DNA from: Georgenia sp. EYE_87
GTDB taxonomy: Bacteria; Actinomycetota; Actinomycetes; Actinomycetales; Actinomycetaceae
NCBI RefSeq assembly: GCF_023148685.1
Contig: NZ_JAHXNL010000006.1
Span: 102,917-166,916, forward strand
Length of the DNA stretch: 64,000 nucleotides
Direction of reading: 5' to 3'
Below are positions 34,608 through 43,967 of the stretch, piece after piece; the stretch's first letter is position 1, and each line of letters opens with the position of its first letter. The notes beneath the pieces were generated by a model, which saw only the letters and a program-made list of their open reading frames with translations, did not search any database and was not told the origin of the DNA. A program made the position numbers and the translations under genes.

Positions 34608-36265
34608 TCAGCCGACCGGTCCCCACGAGAGCAGAGGCAGGACGGGCGGCTCCGCGCCCTGCTCCTGCGGCACGGGCGCGAACGGCGTGACGTCCTGCCG
34701 GCAGGTGGCACCGTCGCGCGCCTGCAGGTCCACGAGGTAGGTGGCGATCGCGAGGTTCGCACAGCTGCTCGGGACGAGGGTGGTGTGCCCGTACCCCTCC
34801 ACGGTCATCACGCGCGCGTCCGGCCAGAGCTCCGCGAAGGGCGCCGTGGTCACGTACGGGGTGGCGGGGTCGAACCTCGTGCCGATCACCAGCACCGGCT
34901 CGTCCGCGGTCTGCTCCCAGGGGCCGGTGTAGGCGTCCTCGTCGGCGACCGGGACGAACGCGCACGGCAGGGTCGCCCACGCGCGCATCCGCCCGAAGTG
35001 CGGAGCCTCCCGGTCGGCCGCGTCGGCCTGGTCCGGGAAGCCGAGCGGCCCGACCGGGTCCTCGGTGTCCACGCAGACGCTGGCGAGCGACCCGCCGACC
35101 GACGGGTAGTCCTCGATCACGCCCAGGCGGCGCAGCAGGTCGCCGAGCATGCCCGGGTCCGGGCCGGCTCCCGCCGACTGCGCGGTCAGCGGCTGCGGTG
35201 CCAGTGACGCAAGGGTCACGGCGAGCGGGCCCCACGCCTGCGGTGCGTACATCGACAAAAGATGAGGGAGACGGCGTCGTCGTAGCCGAGCTCCGTCGTC
35301 GTCCCGTCCCCGATGTCGAACGTGGCGGGCTGGGTGCGCAGCCGGGTCAGGAGGCCCTCGACCACCTCCGCCGGGTCGCCGAGCGCGGCGAGAGCGCACC
35401 CGTTCGACCCCGCCTCCCGGCACAGCCGCAGGAACTCGCCGTAGGCCTGTGCCGCTGCGACGTGCTGCCCGAGGCGTCGCCCGAGCACCCGGTCGTCCCC
35501 CTCGCCGACCCACAGCCTCGGCAGCACGGTGCCGTCGAGCACCAGGGCGCGCACCCGGTCGGGGAAGAGCGCCGCGTAGGTGGCGCCGAGGAACGTGCCG
35601 TAGGAGTAGCCGAGGTAGGTGAGCTCCTCGTCGCCGACGGCCTCGCGGAGCAGGTCCAGGTCGCGGGCGACGTTGGCGGTGGACGCGGCGGCGATGCGGG
35701 TCCCGGAGAGCACGGTGCAGGAGATCCCGAGTGCGGCGGCCGAGGCGGTGAAGCGGGCCTCCTCGTCCTCGACCGGGAAAGCGGGAAGCGTCCGGATGAA
35801 GGCCTGCTCCTGCTCGGCGTCGCGGAAGCAGGTGGCGGGGTCCGACCGGCCGACCGCACGGGGGTCGAACCCGACGACGTCGAAGCGCGCCCGCACCGTC
35901 GGGTGCAGGAACTCGCCGCCGAGCATGTGAAGGACCTCCACCCCGGGCCCGCCGGGACCGCCGAAGTTGAGGAACAGGCTGCCCAGGCGCTGGTCGGGCG
36001 CGGTCGCCGGGAGGCGCGTCAGCGCGATGGTGGTGGTGCCGGCCGCCGGATCGTCATGGTCGGTGGGCACCTCCGCCGTCGCGCACTGAAACGCCTCGAG
36101 CCCCGCCCCGCAGCCCTCCCAGGCGAGGGCCGGGACACCGCGCTCGTCCCGAGGATCGACGTCACTGGGAGAGGCTCCTGCCGTGACCGCACCGATCACG
36201 AGCAGCAGTGCCGCGACGGTGACGACGGAGAGCCGTCGTCCCAGGTCCACGCCGACCTTGAGCAT
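34608..36265 (-). pseudogene. Exported alpha/beta hydrolase (tripeptidyl-aminopeptidase-like), frameshifted
   Basis: Two frames together make one secreted S33-type peptidase of about 550 aa. The 5' frame (36265 to about 35260) has a signal peptide (LSVVTVAALLLVIGAVTAGA), NFGGPGGPGVEVL, and the nucleophile in GYSYGTFLGATY. The 3' frame continues MYAPQAWGPLA and holds the acid in GTRFDPATP and the His in VEGYGHTTLV. The join is at AAAA 35257-35260 (TTTT on the coding strand); one extra T would restore ...SLIFLSMYAPQ. Both halves keep normal codon use, so the lesion is recent or a homopolymer sequencing error. The start is ATG 36265 with AGGA upstream. Confidence 0.85.
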
Positions 36266-36298
36266 GTGTCCTGTCGTAGTCCCGGCCGCGGGTCGGGG

Positions 36299-37792
36299 TC
36301 AATGGGACGAGGACCCGATCTCCTCCGGACGCCGGACGAAGAACGCCGCGACGACTGCCAGGAGGGAGAGCACGGCGCCGCACAGGAAGGCTGTGCGGAT
36401 GCCACCCGCCAGGGCGGCCTCCGGTGCCAGTCCGTCGGCGGTAAGTCCCGCCGCCCGCGTCACCATGACGACGACGAACAGGGCCGTGCCGGCAGCACCC
36501 GCGAGCTGCTGGACGGTGCCCACAAGGGCGCTGCCGTGCGAGTACAGCTCCGGCCGGACGGAGCCGAGCGAGGTGGTGAACAGCGGGGTGAACATCAGGC
36601 CCAGACCTGCGCTCAGGACGACGTGGACGCCGAGCACGAAGATCGACGGGGTGGTCTCGCCGAGGAGCGTCAGCGCCCACAGCGAGATGCTGACGAGCAG
36701 CGCACCGGGGACGACGAGCACCCGCGGCCCGCGACGGTCGTAGACACGCCCGACCACCGGACCGAGAAGCCCCATGAGCAGCCCGCCCGGCAGCAGGAGG
36801 AGGCCCGTGGCGAGGGGGTCCAGGCCCAGCACGTCCTGGGTGTAGATCGGCAGCAGGATGATCGTGCCGAACAGGGCCGCCATGAGGACGAACATCAGGG
36901 CGACGCCGATCGTGAACATCGGGGCGACGAAGGTTCGTAGATCGAGGAGCGCACGGTCGGACCGCTGCAGCGCGAGCTGACGGACCACGAAGGCGGCGAG
37001 CGCGATCATTCCCGTGGCCACCGGCATCCAGGGCGGGACCGTCGCGACTCCGTGCGCGGCGGAGCCCACGGCGCTCAGCCCGTAGATGAGCCCGCCGAAC
37101 GCGACGGCCGAGAGCAGCACGGAGAGGACGTCGATCGAGCCGGGTCGGGTGGTGGAGACGTTCTGGACCCTGGCGGCGCCGAGACCGAGGGCGAACAGGG
37201 CGATCGGCAGCACCAGCCAGAACAGCCAGCGCCAGTCCAGCACGCTCAGGACGAGCCCGGAGAGGGTGGGGCCGAGGGCCGGCGCCACCGACATCACGAT
37301 CGAGATGTTGCCCATCGTTCGCCCACGCAGGTGGGGCGGGACCAGGGTCATGATCGTCGTCATCAGGAGCGGCATCATGATCGCGGTGCCGCTGGCCTGG
37401 ACGACCCGGCCGACGACGAGCGCGCCGAAGCTGGGCGAGAGCGCGCACAGCAGCGTGCCGAGGCTGAACAGGGTCATGGCGGCGAGGAACACCGGACGGG
37501 TGTTGAACCGCTGGAGCAGGAAGCCGGAGATCGGGATGACCACCGCCATCGTGAGCATGAACGCGGTGGTGAGCCACTGCGCCGAGCTCGCCGGGACACC
37601 GAGGCCGTCCATGATCCGAGGCAGCGCCACACCCATGACCGTCTCGTTGAGGATGACCACGAAGGAGGAGACGAGCAGCAGGGAGATGACCAGCCGGGCC
37701 GACGGCTCGAGCCGGTCCGTCTGGTCGGCGGCGCCCTGACGGGCAGGCGCGACGTCGCTCACGACCTCGGTGGCGAGGCGGTTGTCTGTCAT
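36299..37792 (-). CDS. MFS multidrug exporter, DHA2 (14-TM) family
   Basis: Proton-coupled drug or metabolite efflux pump, 497 aa, about 14 membrane segments. Seen: motif D/C region VILNETVMGVALPRIMDGL in TM1, motif A-like GFLLQRFNTRPVFL between TM2 and TM3, and motif C-like SVAPALGPTLSGLVL in TM5. The start is ATG 37792 with GGAGG 4 nt upstream. The reading frame extends further upstream but without hydrophobic or SD support. A 285-bp gap separates it from the divergent nicotinamidase. No adjacent regulator. Confidence 0.9.
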   Translation of the reverse strand: MTDNRLATEVVSDVAPARQGAADQTDRLEPSARLVISLLLVSSFVVILNETVMGVALPRIMDGLGVPASSAQWLTTAFMLTMAVVIPISGFLLQRFNTRPVFLAAMTLFSLGTLLCALSPSFGALVVGRVVQASGTAIMMPLLMTTIMTLVPPHLRGRTMGNISIVMSVAPALGPTLSGLVLSVLDWRWLFWLVLPIALFALGLGAARVQNVSTTRPGSIDVLSVLLSAVAFGGLIYGLSAVGSAAHGVATVPPWMPVATGMIALAAFVVRQLALQRSDRALLDLRTFVAPMFTIGVALMFVLMAALFGTIILLPIYTQDVLGLDPLATGLLLLPGGLLMGLLGPVVGRVYDRRGPRVLVVPGALLVSISLWALTLLGETTPSIFVLGVHVVLSAGLGLMFTPLFTTSLGSVRPELYSHGSALVGTVQQLAGAAGTALFVVVMVTRAAGLTADGLAPEAALAGGIRTAFLCGAVLSLLAVVAAFFVRRPEEIGSSSH

Positions 37793-38077
37793 GTGTCCTC
37801 CGGTCCGCGCACTGCGGACGGCTGGCTGGGTCCGGTGCTGGTTGTGCCGTCGGGTGTGCGCGACCACGGGTCGGCACGCGCGAGCCCTCGCCAGGTCAGC
37901 GGCGCAGGTTGCGACGTGGCGTGTGCGGCCCGGCCATTGTGGGCGCCGCGGCGGCCCGCGGTGAAGCGAATATTCCGTCGCCCGGCGTCGGGTCGTCTCT
38001 TGGGGTCCACGCGCGCGCCGGGAGAGAATGAGCGGAGAAGGTCCGCCCCCTCGGCGGGCCGGGATCCGGAGGTAGCC

Positions 38078-38680
38078 GTGAACCAGAACGTCGGACAGGG
38101 CGGACGTGCCCTCATCCTCGTGGACGTCCAGCCCACGTTCTGCGAAGGCGGCGCCCTGCCGTCCCCGGGGGCGAACGCCGTCTCCGAGCGGGTCGCGCGC
38201 TACACCGCGGAGCACCGTGACGAGTACGCCGCCGTGGTGACGACGCAGGACTGGCACATCGATCCGGGCGAGCACTTCTCCGACGAACCAGACTTCGTGG
38301 ACACGTGGCCGCCGCACGGCGTCGCCGGGACGGCCGAGGCCGAGCTCCACCCCGCATTGGCGGGCCTGACGTTCGACGCCTCGGTCAAGAAGGGCCAGTA
38401 CGCCGCCGCGTACTCCGGGTTCGAAGGCACGGACGAGCAGGGCCGCACGCTTGCGCAGATCCTCCGCGACGCCGACATCACCTCGGTGGACGTCGTCGGG
38501 CTCGTGGAGTCGCACTGCGTCAAGGAGACGGCGCTGGACGCGAAGAAGCTAGGTCTGCATACGCGCGTTCTCACCGATCTCACCGTCCCGGTCAGCCCCG
38601 AGCTCGGCGCCCTCGCACGCCAGCAGATGGCTGCCGCCGGCGTCGCACTCGAGGAGTCGGGGCTCGCCTCCGAGTCCTGA
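38078..38680 (+). CDS. pncA: Nicotinamidase
   Basis: Deamidates nicotinamide to nicotinate in the NAD salvage pathway; cysteine hydrolase of 200 aa. Seen: catalytic Asp in LILVDVQPTFCEGG, metal-binding TTQDWHIDPGEHF, the Lys in ASVKKGQYAAAYSGF, and the nucleophile Cys in VESHCVKETALDA. The start is GTG 38078 with GGAGG 6 nt upstream. It converges on the HNH gene 65 bp further on. Confidence 0.93.
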   Translation: MNQNVGQGGRALILVDVQPTFCEGGALPSPGANAVSERVARYTAEHRDEYAAVVTTQDWHIDPGEHFSDEPDFVDTWPPHGVAGTAEAELHPALAGLTFDASVKKGQYAAAYSGFEGTDEQGRTLAQILRDADITSVDVVGLVESHCVKETALDAKKLGLHTRVLTDLTVPVSPELGALARQQMAAAGVALEESGLASES

Positions 38681-38745
38681 TCGTTGCTCCTGATTCCGCG
38701 GTCCACGCGCGTCCTCCACCGCCTCCCGTGTCAGTTCGTTCAACG

Positions 38746-40458
38746 TCAGAAGGGTGGTTCGGGGTCTGCCTCCCACCCCTCGCGAGGCAGGGTGGTGACG
38801 CGCCCGTCGGGCGTGCGGCGGTAGCGGTGGCCGCTGGGCGTGGTCCAGACGAATTCCCCGGGCGCGGGTTGCTCCACCGTGAAGGCACCGCACGACTTCA
38901 ACGGGTGGTCCCGCTCGCAGAGCGGCCCGAGGTTCCACTCGGCGGTGGGCCCGCCGTTGGCCCAGCTCACCGTGTGGTCGAGCTGGCAGGACGTGGCCGG
39001 GACGGAGCAGCCCGGGGCGACGCAGGTGCCGTCACGCTCACGGACCAGACGGGCCAGGTCAGCGGGTGGACGGTAGGTGGTGCGCCCGACGTCCAGGACG
39101 GTCCCTGAGAACGGATCGAGCACGACCCGCCGCCAGGTTCCGCCCGCCGCGAGAGCGCGGGCGACCTCCGGGGTGATCGCCCCGACGCCGTCCATCATGG
39201 CCACCGGCCCGTCGGGCTCGTCCCCGTAGGTGTCCATGGGGCTCGGCGCCCGCCCGGGGGGCTCCGCACCCGGTCCGCCTCCCGCCCGGGTCGGCTCCGA
39301 GCCGGCTCCTGGGGCTTCCTCGCCGACGGTGCGAGTTTCGGTGCCGGCGCCCGCGAGAGCCCTCACGCCGGTGGAGGCACCGCAGCAGGTCGTCCTCAAC
39401 CCGGTGTGGTCGAGCTCGGGTGGCAGGGCCACCGACAGTGGCACGGTCACCGTGATCTTGATCCGGTCGGACAGGTCGAACACACCGGTCGGGCCCGAGG
39501 GTCCCGAGGCAGGGCCGATCCGTCCGGCGGCCAGGGCTGCTGCGGACATGGCAACCAATGCGTCCGCGCGCAGCTGGTCCGTTGACCGGGAGTCGCCGGC
39601 CGCACGTGCCCCGACCGCGGCGGCCTGCAGCGCAGCGTCGACGACGACCAGCTCGTGAGCGGGGGCCACCACCCTGAGCGAGGCCATTCCGTCCAGCCCG
39701 GGCTCCAGGTGCGTCACGTGCCGCTCCCTCGCCGCCCGCTGCCCTCGATCATGGGCGTCCTCGGGGCCGGACTGGACCAGCGCCTTGTTGATGTCACGCT
39801 GGAGCTGGGGATGCGTCCGGCGACCGGCCTCCGGCAGCACCGCCGCCTGCACGCCCCAGGCGACCGGGCCCGCCCGGCCGGAGAGCGCGGAGACGATGAT
39901 GCCGGCCTTGCGCGCGTCGATCTCCCCGCGCGCGAGCGCCTCTCCCGTCTCGGCCAGCACTCCGGTGAAGGCCTCGCCAAGGTCCACAACCTTGCGTGCC
40001 TCGCCCCGCGTCATGCCCAGCCGCATTGCCAGCTCGTCCGCTGCGAAGTCGAGCTCGCGCACCGCCCGCCGCGTCGGCAGCTGCCCGTGCATGGAGTCCC
40101 GACCTGCCAGCGCTGCAGCAGCCCGGGCCGCCGCGGCCGCCGCTGCAGCTTCGACCCGCTTGAACGCCGCGACGACCTCCACGGCCGCGTAGTCGTCGAC
40201 CTCGTCCGGTTCCACGGCCAGCAGCAGGTCGAACAGCTCCCCGTCCGGTGCAGCCTCCGCGAGCAGCCCGGCAGTCTCCTCCTCGCGGCTCAGCGCCGCT
40301 CCCACCGGGCTCTCCTGAGATACCGCAGGACGTCGGTGCCGGGTACAGCCCGCACCCAGATGGCACCGCAGGCATCGCTCGGGCGGTGGGCCTGCGTCAG
40401 CCTCGTGCCCGCCCGGATCGAGGCCACCAGCATCGGGTCTACCGACATCTTCGTCCAT
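38746..40458 (-). CDS. DUF222 / HNH endonuclease domain protein (13E12-like)
   Basis: A 570-aa protein of the actinobacterial DUF222-HNH family, related to the REP13E12 proteins of M. tuberculosis. Seen: an Ala-rich DUF222 helical region (about residues 60-330, with a run of Ala/Arg near 110), a Pro/Gly-rich linker, and a C-terminal HNH domain with CVAPGC, CQLDHTVSWANGGPT, WNLGPLCERDH, the expected Cys and His metal ligands. Cellular role is poorly known; the family often occurs in several copies per genome and may be a selfish or DNA-processing element. The start is ATG 40458 with the -10 TACGTT 7 nt upstream (leaderless); an upstream in-frame ATG pair at 40491 is less likely. Confidence 0.85.
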   Translation of the reverse strand: MDEDVGRPDAGGLDPGGHEADAGPPPERCLRCHLGAGCTRHRRPAVSQESPVGAALSREEETAGLLAEAAPDGELFDLLLAVEPDEVDDYAAVEVVAAFKRVEAAAAAAAARAAAALAGRDSMHGQLPTRRAVRELDFAADELAMRLGMTRGEARKVVDLGEAFTGVLAETGEALARGEIDARKAGIIVSALSGRAGPVAWGVQAAVLPEAGRRTHPQLQRDINKALVQSGPEDAHDRGQRAARERHVTHLEPGLDGMASLRVVAPAHELVVVDAALQAAAVGARAAGDSRSTDQLRADALVAMSAAALAAGRIGPASGPSGPTGVFDLSDRIKITVTVPLSVALPPELDHTGLRTTCCGASTGVRALAGAGTETRTVGEEAPGAGSEPTRAGGGPGAEPPGRAPSPMDTYGDEPDGPVAMMDGVGAITPEVARALAAGGTWRRVVLDPFSGTVLDVGRTTYRPPADLARLVRERDGTCVAPGCSVPATSCQLDHTVSWANGGPTAEWNLGPLCERDHPLKSCGAFTVEQPAPGEFVWTTPSGHRYRRTPDGRVTTLPREGWEADPEPPF

Positions 40459-40465
40459 GTGTTCG

Positions 40466-40471
40466 AACGTA
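40466..40471 (-). promoter_or_regulatory. -10 element, leaderless HNH gene
   Basis: TACGTT on the minus strand, 7-nt spacer to the ATG at 40458. Confidence 0.45.
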
Positions 40472-40626
40472 GTGCTCGGCACCGACATCAACTCTCGGCC
40501 CGACCCTGCCTGTGGACGAGCGCGCGCCGCGCGCGCCTGTGGAACGGGCCGAACGACCTCAGCGCAATCAACCCTGGCCCGGCCGGGCGCAGCCCAGCCA
40601 CTGCTCCGGCCAGACGCCTATAGGGT

Positions 40627-40715
40627 CGTACGGCTCGCTCGCCAGGCCGGGTCAGCGCCGCGCTTCCAGAAGCGGCTCCGTACGGCTCGCTCGCCAGGCC
40701 GGGTCAGCGCCGCGC
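40627..40715. repeat. 52-bp-offset duplication of the rsmI 3' end
   Basis: A 37-bp stretch at 40627-40663 is repeated exactly at 40679-40715, and similarity continues about 10 bases further with a mismatch and an indel. The second copy contains the rsmI stop codon (40704-40706). The first copy is a non-coding echo of the rsmI C-terminus and stop, so it reads as a recent local duplication. Confidence 0.75.
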
Positions 40716-41726
40716 CTCCAGAGCGGCCTCGTACAGCTCGCGCTTGCCCAGCCCGGTCTCCTGGGCCACGGTCGCTGCCGCGTCCTTGAGGCGAGCCCCG
40801 GCGTCGCTGAGCGCCAGGACACGTCCTACGTGGTCGGCCACCTCGGGGACAGACGGCTCCGCGCCCGCCACGACGACGGTGATCTCCCCCTTGACACCGT
40901 TCTCCGCCCAGGTGGCGAGGCGGGCCAACGGCTCCCGGCGGACCTCCTCGTAGGTCTTCGTCAGCTCCCGGCACACGGCGGCCGGCCGGTCGGCGCCGAA
41001 GATCGCGGCCATGTCCGCGAGCGTGCCGGCGAGGCGGTGCGGGGACTCGAAGAAGACCATCGTCCGCGGCTCGGCGGCGAGTGCCCGCAGGGCCCGGGCC
41101 CTGTCCCCCGCCTTACGCGGCACGAACCCTTCGAAGCAGAACCGGTCTGTCGCCAGCCCCGAGATGGCGAGCGCCGTCAGCACGGCCGACGGCCCGGGTG
41201 CGACGCGCACGCGCACACCGGCCTCGGCCGCCACCTTCACGAGCCGGTAACCCGGGTCGGAGACGGACGGCATGCCGGCGTCGGAGACGACGAGCACGCG
41301 CGAGCCCGCCTGCGCCGCACGGACGAGCTCCGGGGCCCGCTGGTTCTCGTTGTGCTCCTGGTAGCTCACCACCCGCCCCGTCACCTGGACGCCGAGGCGA
41401 CCCGCGAGCGCACGCAGCCGTCGCGTGTCCTCCGCGGCGACGATGTCGGCCTCCGACAGTGCCCGCCGGAGCCGGGGCGGCGCATCCGCCGCATCGCCGA
41501 TGGGAGTCGCAGCCAGCAGGATGACGCCGGGTTCCATGGCGGGCGCACGCCCCTGCTCCAGGACCGGCGCACGGCCCGGCTCCATGGCGGGCGTCCCGCC
41601 CTGCTCCATGGCGGGCGTCCCGTCCTGCTCCATGGCGGACGCCTCCCCCGGCTCGAGGGCGAACGGCTCGCGCGCGGCCACGTCGGGGGTCGCCGCGGCG
41701 GGGTCGGGGACAGCGGCTTCACTCAC
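40704..41726 (-). CDS. rsmI: 16S rRNA (cytidine1402-2'-O)-methyltransferase
   Basis: SAM-dependent tetrapyrrole-methylase-fold enzyme acting on C1402 of 16S rRNA. Seen: [63 protein letters not shown] and [12 protein letters not shown] in family order. The 340-aa length includes about 63 extra N-terminal residues containing an 8-aa repeat (consensus MEPGRAPA), which homologues lack. Start options: ATG 41744, GTG 41726 (GGGGGAG nearby) or any of the in-frame ATGs at 41633, 41609, 41585 and 41537; the last would give a normal-length enzyme. It is divergent from the mannosyltransferase gene, as in M. tuberculosis Rv1002c/Rv1003. Confidence 0.93.
   Translation of the reverse strand: MSEAAVPDPAAATPDVAAREPFALEPGEASAMEQDGTPAMEQGGTPAMEPGRAPVLEQGRAPAMEPGVILLAATPIGDAADAPPRLRRALSEADIVAAEDTRRLRALAGRLGVQVTGRVVSYQEHNENQRAPELVRAAQAGSRVLVVSDAGMPSVSDPGYRLVKVAAEAGVRVRVAPGPSAVLTALAISGLATDRFCFEGFVPRKAGDRARALRALAAEPRTMVFFESPHRLAGTLADMAAIFGADRPAAVCRELTKTYEEVRREPLARLATWAENGVKGEITVVVAGAEPSVPEVADHVGRVLALSDAGARLKDAAATVAQETGLGKRELYEAALEARR
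41535..41658. repeat. 24-bp in-frame repeats in the rsmI 5' region
   Basis: Five to six 24-bp units in tandem, encoding [40 protein letters not shown] and then MEPG at the start of the RsmI core. Four units begin with ATG, so the array offers several in-frame starts. Unit length is a multiple of three, so copy-number changes keep the frame. Confidence 0.8.
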
Positions 41727-41749
41727 GCTCCCAGTCTCCCCCATCCCCC

Positions 41750-41755
41750 TACACT
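41750..41755 (+). promoter_or_regulatory. -10 element, leaderless mannosyltransferase gene
   Basis: TACACT with a 6-nt spacer to the GTG at 41762. Only about 20 bp separate the divergent coding regions, so the two promoters must overlap. Confidence 0.5.
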
Positions 41756-41761
41756 CGCCGG

Positions 41762-43942
41762 GTGACCACGCCTGACCGGACGCCCCACCTGGGCGGCACC
41801 ACCGAGTCGGACGAGTCACCGCGCGGTGCACCCAGCCCCGATCCGGCGCACCGCCCCGGCGAGGCGCACCGCCCCGGCGAGGCTGACCGGGTCGGCGACG
41901 CGCCCCGCGCCGGCGACGCGCCCACCCCCGACGTGCACAGCCTCAGTGACCCGCAGACCCAGGGCCCGCAGACCCAGGGCCCGGCGGCGCCCGGCCACGG
42001 CGAGCCGGCCCGACAGCACCCCACCACCACCGGGCCGGCGCCGATCCGCTCGCCCCACGAGGGGGAGCACCTCACCGACGACGACCGTCAGCGGCTCGCT
42101 CGCACGGTCATGCGCCGCGGCTTCCGCGAGCGCCGCTCGGGGACCGCGGAGCCCGGCGTCGCCACGCGCCCCAGGTCCGCCGTCGAGATCGAGGACGACC
42201 TCCGCGGGCGGCTGGGTCTCGGGGCCCTGGGCGACCGGCTCGACCCCACCGCGCGCCTGTGGGGGTGGCTCGGCCCGCTCGTGGTCACGGCGCTGGCCGC
42301 GGTGATGCGTCTCGTCAACCTCAACCATCCCTCGCGCCTGATCTTCGACGAGACGTACTACGTCAAGCAGGCGTACTCGATGCTGACCCTCGGCTACGAG
42401 GGCGACTGGCCCGCCGACGACGCCAACGACCGCTTCGTCCGCGGAGACTTCTCCGACCTGTCCACGACGGCGGACTACGTCGTCCACCCCTCCGTCGGGA
42501 AGTGGATGATCGCCGTCGGCCTGCGGCTCTTCGGGGCCGACAACGGGGCGGGGTGGCGTTTCGGGGCGGCGGTCGTCGGCACGATCTCGGTGCTGCTCCT
42601 CGCCCGCATCGCCACCCGGATGTTCGGCTCGGCGCTGCTGGGGACGGTCGCGGGGCTGCTGCTGGCGGTCGACGGGATGCACCTCACCGAGTCGCGCACC
42701 TCGCTGCTCGACATCTTCCTCATGTTCTGGGTGCTCGTAGGCCTCTGGTTCGTCCTGCGGGACCGCGAGTGCACCCGCGCGCTCCTCGCCCGGCGCAGCG
42801 CGGCGCTGCTCGCCGCCGAGGACGAGCGGTCCGGCGGCCGGGCGGCACTGCCGGAGAGGTTCGCCCCGCGGGTGGGGCCGCGGTGGTGGCTCGTGGGGGC
42901 CGGCGTTGCCCTCGGCCTGGCGTGCGGGGTCAAGTGGTCCGGCATCTACGCCGTCGCCGTCCTCGGCGTCATGGTCTTCGTCTGGGACACGTGCGCCCGC
43001 CGGGCCGTCGGCGCCCGCTCCTGGCTGGCCGGGGGTGTGCTGCGCGGCGGCGTCCCGGCCTTCCTCGCCCTCGTCCCGACGGCGGCGCTGACGTACGTGG
43101 GGACGTGGCTCTCCTGGTTCACGCACGCCGGCGCCTACCGCCGGCAGTGGGCCGTAGACCTGCGGGCGCGCGGCGAGCCGGTGCCCCGCTCGTGGCTCCC
43201 GGACACGGTCAACTCCTGGTGGGAGTACCACCTGGTGATGTGGGACTTCCACAACAACCTCAGCCCCGAGCACGCCTACGCCGCCCACCCCGCCGGCTGG
43301 CTGATCCAGTGGCGGCCGACCTCGTTCTACTGGCCCGACCCCGCCCCGCCGCCCGAGGCCTGCGGCGCCGAGCGGTGCGTGCAGGCGATCACCTCGCTCG
43401 GCAACCCCGTGCTGTGGTGGCTCGGCGCGGTCGCGCTGGTGGCCCTGGTCTACACGGCCGTGCGGCGCCGGGACTGGCGCGCCTGGGCGATCCTCTCCGG
43501 CTACGCGGCCATGTACCTGCCGTGGTTCGCCTACGCCCACCGCACGATCTTCACGTTCTACGCGGTGGCGTTCGTGCCCTTCGTGGTGCTCTGCCTGACC
43601 TTCGCGCTCGCCTGGGTCACCGGCCTGCTCCGCCCGCCGCACCGCGAGCCTGCCGTGGCCGGGACGACGGCGGAGCTGGCCCCGACGCCCGGCGCGCCCG
43701 CTGCCGCGTGGCCGGGGCCGGGGCAGGGGCCGGGGCAGGGGCCGACGCCGCGGCCGTCGCCCCTCGCCCTGCTCCTCACCGACGACGGCTCGGTCCGGCT
43801 GACCGCCCGCTCCTGGGCGGTCCTGGGCGTCGTCGTCGGCCTGGTGGTGGCCGCCGCGGTCTTCTGGTGGCCGATCTGGACCGGCGCGACGGTCTCCTAC
43901 GACTTCTGGCGCTGGCACATGTGGCTGCCGAGCTGGATCTGA
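41762..43942 (+). CDS. pmt: Polyprenyl-phosphate-mannose: protein O-mannosyltransferase (GT39)
   Basis: Integral membrane transferase that puts mannose on Ser/Thr of exported proteins. The 726-aa length is above the usual ~520 because of a cytosolic N-terminus of about 165 residues, rich in Pro/Gly/Asp with short repeats (HRPGEA twice, PQTQG twice). Seen: after TM1, the catalytic loop acidic pair in [13 protein letters not shown], then [34 protein letters not shown], and late C-terminal membrane segments with [18 protein letters not shown] Gly/Gln/Pro repeat loop ([11 protein letters not shown]) precedes the last TM. Family knowledge: M. tuberculosis Rv1002c is the orthologue, next to rsmI. 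The GTG start is leaderless. Confidence 0.92.
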   Translation: MTTPDRTPHLGGTTESDESPRGAPSPDPAHRPGEAHRPGEADRVGDAPRAGDAPTPDVHSLSDPQTQGPQTQGPAAPGHGEPARQHPTTTGPAPIRSPHEGEHLTDDDRQRLARTVMRRGFRERRSGTAEPGVATRPRSAVEIEDDLRGRLGLGALGDRLDPTARLWGWLGPLVVTALAAVMRLVNLNHPSRLIFDETYYVKQAYSMLTLGYEGDWPADDANDRFVRGDFSDLSTTADYVVHPSVGKWMIAVGLRLFGADNGAGWRFGAAVVGTISVLLLARIATRMFGSALLGTVAGLLLAVDGMHLTESRTSLLDIFLMFWVLVGLWFVLRDRECTRALLARRSAALLAAEDERSGGRAALPERFAPRVGPRWWLVGAGVALGLACGVKWSGIYAVAVLGVMVFVWDTCARRAVGARSWLAGGVLRGGVPAFLALVPTAALTYVGTWLSWFTHAGAYRRQWAVDLRARGEPVPRSWLPDTVNSWWEYHLVMWDFHNNLSPEHAYAAHPAGWLIQWRPTSFYWPDPAPPPEACGAERCVQAITSLGNPVLWWLGAVALVALVYTAVRRRDWRAWAILSGYAAMYLPWFAYAHRTIFTFYAVAFVPFVVLCLTFALAWVTGLLRPPHREPAVAGTTAELAPTPGAPAAAWPGPGQGPGQGPTPRPSPLALLLTDDGSVRLTARSWAVLGVVVGLVVAAAVFWWPIWTGATVSYDFWRWHMWLPSWI

Positions 43943-43954
43943 GCGCGACCCCGT

Positions 43955-43960
43955 TAGGTT
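43955..43960 (+). promoter_or_regulatory. -10 element, leaderless ERCC4-Lsr2 gene
   Basis: TAGGTT, 7-nt spacer to the GTG at 43968; this favours GTG 43968 over the in-frame TTG at 43959. Confidence 0.5.
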
Positions 43961-43967
43961 GGGGACC

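Noticed and set aside
38746-40458. Insertion sequence or transposase at the HNH gene
   Set aside because: The DUF222-HNH protein has no transposase domain, and I saw no terminal inverted repeats around it.
40461-40468. Second tRNA suggested by GTTCGAAC
   Set aside because: No acceptor or anticodon stems around it; it belongs to the HNH gene promoter.
41535-41658. CRISPR-like array
   Set aside because: Units are directly contiguous 24-mers without spacers and lie in frame in rsmI; no cas genes are present.
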